DNA from: Planctomycetota bacterium
Lineage (GTDB): Bacteria > Planctomycetota > SZUA-567 > H5-PLA8
Direction of reading: 5' to 3'
Length of the DNA: 6,386 nt
Assembly: GCA_025355035.1 (NCBI GenBank)
Contig: JANXLS010001027.1
Coordinates: 1 to 6,386 of the forward strand
Shown here: in pieces, positions 6,039-6,386 of the stretch
How positions within the stretch are numbered: the stretch's first letter is position 1
Layout: each line of letters begins with the position of its first letter
The notes under the pieces: model-generated
Seen by the model: the letters and a program-made list of their open reading frames with translations, nothing else
What the model was told of the DNA's origin: nothing
The model's database searches: none
Program-made: the position numbers and the translations under genes

Positions 6039-6386
6039 GTGAAGCACCCTCACTACGACGTTCTGATCATCGGTGCCGGCATGTCCGGCCTCGCTGCCGG
6101 CATCCGTCTTTCACACTACGGCAAGCGCGTTGCCATCGTCGAAAAGCACTCCATGCCCGGCGGATTGAATTCATTCTACCGCATCGGTAAACGCGATTTC
6201 GACGTCGGCCTGCACGCCATGACCAATTACGCGCCGAAGGGCGACAAGCATTGGCCGCTGAATAAAGTGCTGCGCCAGTTGCGCATCAAGCCTGACGAAT
6301 TCGACCTCTCGCCGCAGCGCGAAAGCGACATTCGTTTCCCGGGCAAACGCATCCGCTTCAACAACGATCTGTCTTTTTTTATCGCC
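6039..6386 (+). CDS. Phytoene-desaturase-like NAD(P)/FAD-dependent oxidoreductase (3' truncated by window)
   Basis: Only the first 116 codons are visible. The N-terminus YDVLIIGAGMSGLAAGIRL has the dinucleotide-binding GxGxxG at residues 12-17, with acidic Glu35 (VAIVEKHSMPGG) ending the second strand to hold the FAD ribose. GGLNSFYRIGKRDFDVGLHAM follows. This is the start of the CrtI/amine-oxidase-like flavoprotein superfamily, whose members desaturate, saturate or isomerise carotenoids, retinoids and other lipids. The GTG at 6039 is the first ATG, GTG or TTG in frame after the stop at 5928, and the fold begins six residues later. There is no good Shine-Dalgarno (only CAGG at 6024-6027, inside the inserted element). 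Before the insertion this start would have been 4 nt from the FKBP stop. With ACP and ketosynthase upstream, an acyl or polyene substrate is plausible but unproven. Confidence 0.88.
   Translation, partial: MKHPHYDVLIIGAGMSGLAAGIRLSHYGKRVAIVEKHSMPGGLNSFYRIGKRDFDVGLHAMTNYAPKGDKHWPLNKVLRQLRIKPDEFDLSPQRESDIRFPGKRIRFNNDLSFFIA

Overview
This window comes from a bacterial chromosome with moderately high GC and GC-rich third codon positions. Intrinsic terminators (hairpin plus T-run) close several genes. The species cannot be named from the sequence. A secreted double HMA-like protein with CCxxC motifs, and a ketosynthase/ACP/phytoene-desaturase-like oxidoreductase group of the kind known from Planctomycetes and relatives, suggest the PVC superphylum or another uncultivated lineage. 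This is a weak inference.

Layout. 1-716 is the 3' end of rpsA (ribosomal protein S1), with an Ala/Glu-rich tail and a strong terminator. 912-1430 encodes a secreted protein with two heavy-metal-associated-like domains and has its own terminator. 1511-2476 encodes an extended-SDR NAD-dependent sugar epimerase/dehydratase. 2581-2796 on the minus strand is a probable 71-aa gene of unknown function, convergent with the epimerase. 3048-3434 encodes a stand-alone response-regulator receiver domain and ends in a terminator.

From 3712 to the window end, four same-strand genes form a lipid- or polyketide-type group: a FabF-like ketosynthase with a complete Cys-His-Lys-His active site, an acyl carrier protein, an FKBP-type peptidyl-prolyl isomerase, and the first 116 codons of a phytoene-desaturase-like FAD oxidoreductase. 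The ketosynthase and ACP would build an acyl chain on the carrier protein. The oxidoreductase would desaturate, saturate or isomerise an acyl or polyene product. The role of the FKBP is unclear; it may be a folding helper. The ACP-FKBP gap may hold a broken small gene.

The most striking structure is a 162-bp MITE-like element (5870-6031). It has 26-bp perfect terminal inverted repeats and an apparent TA target duplication, and lies exactly at the FKBP stop codon. Removing it in silico with one TA copy restores a TAG stop only 4 nt before the oxidoreductase GTG start. A once tightly spaced, probably translationally coupled gene pair therefore appears to have been split by a non-autonomous transposon. 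No tRNA, rRNA, CRISPR array or transposase gene was seen.
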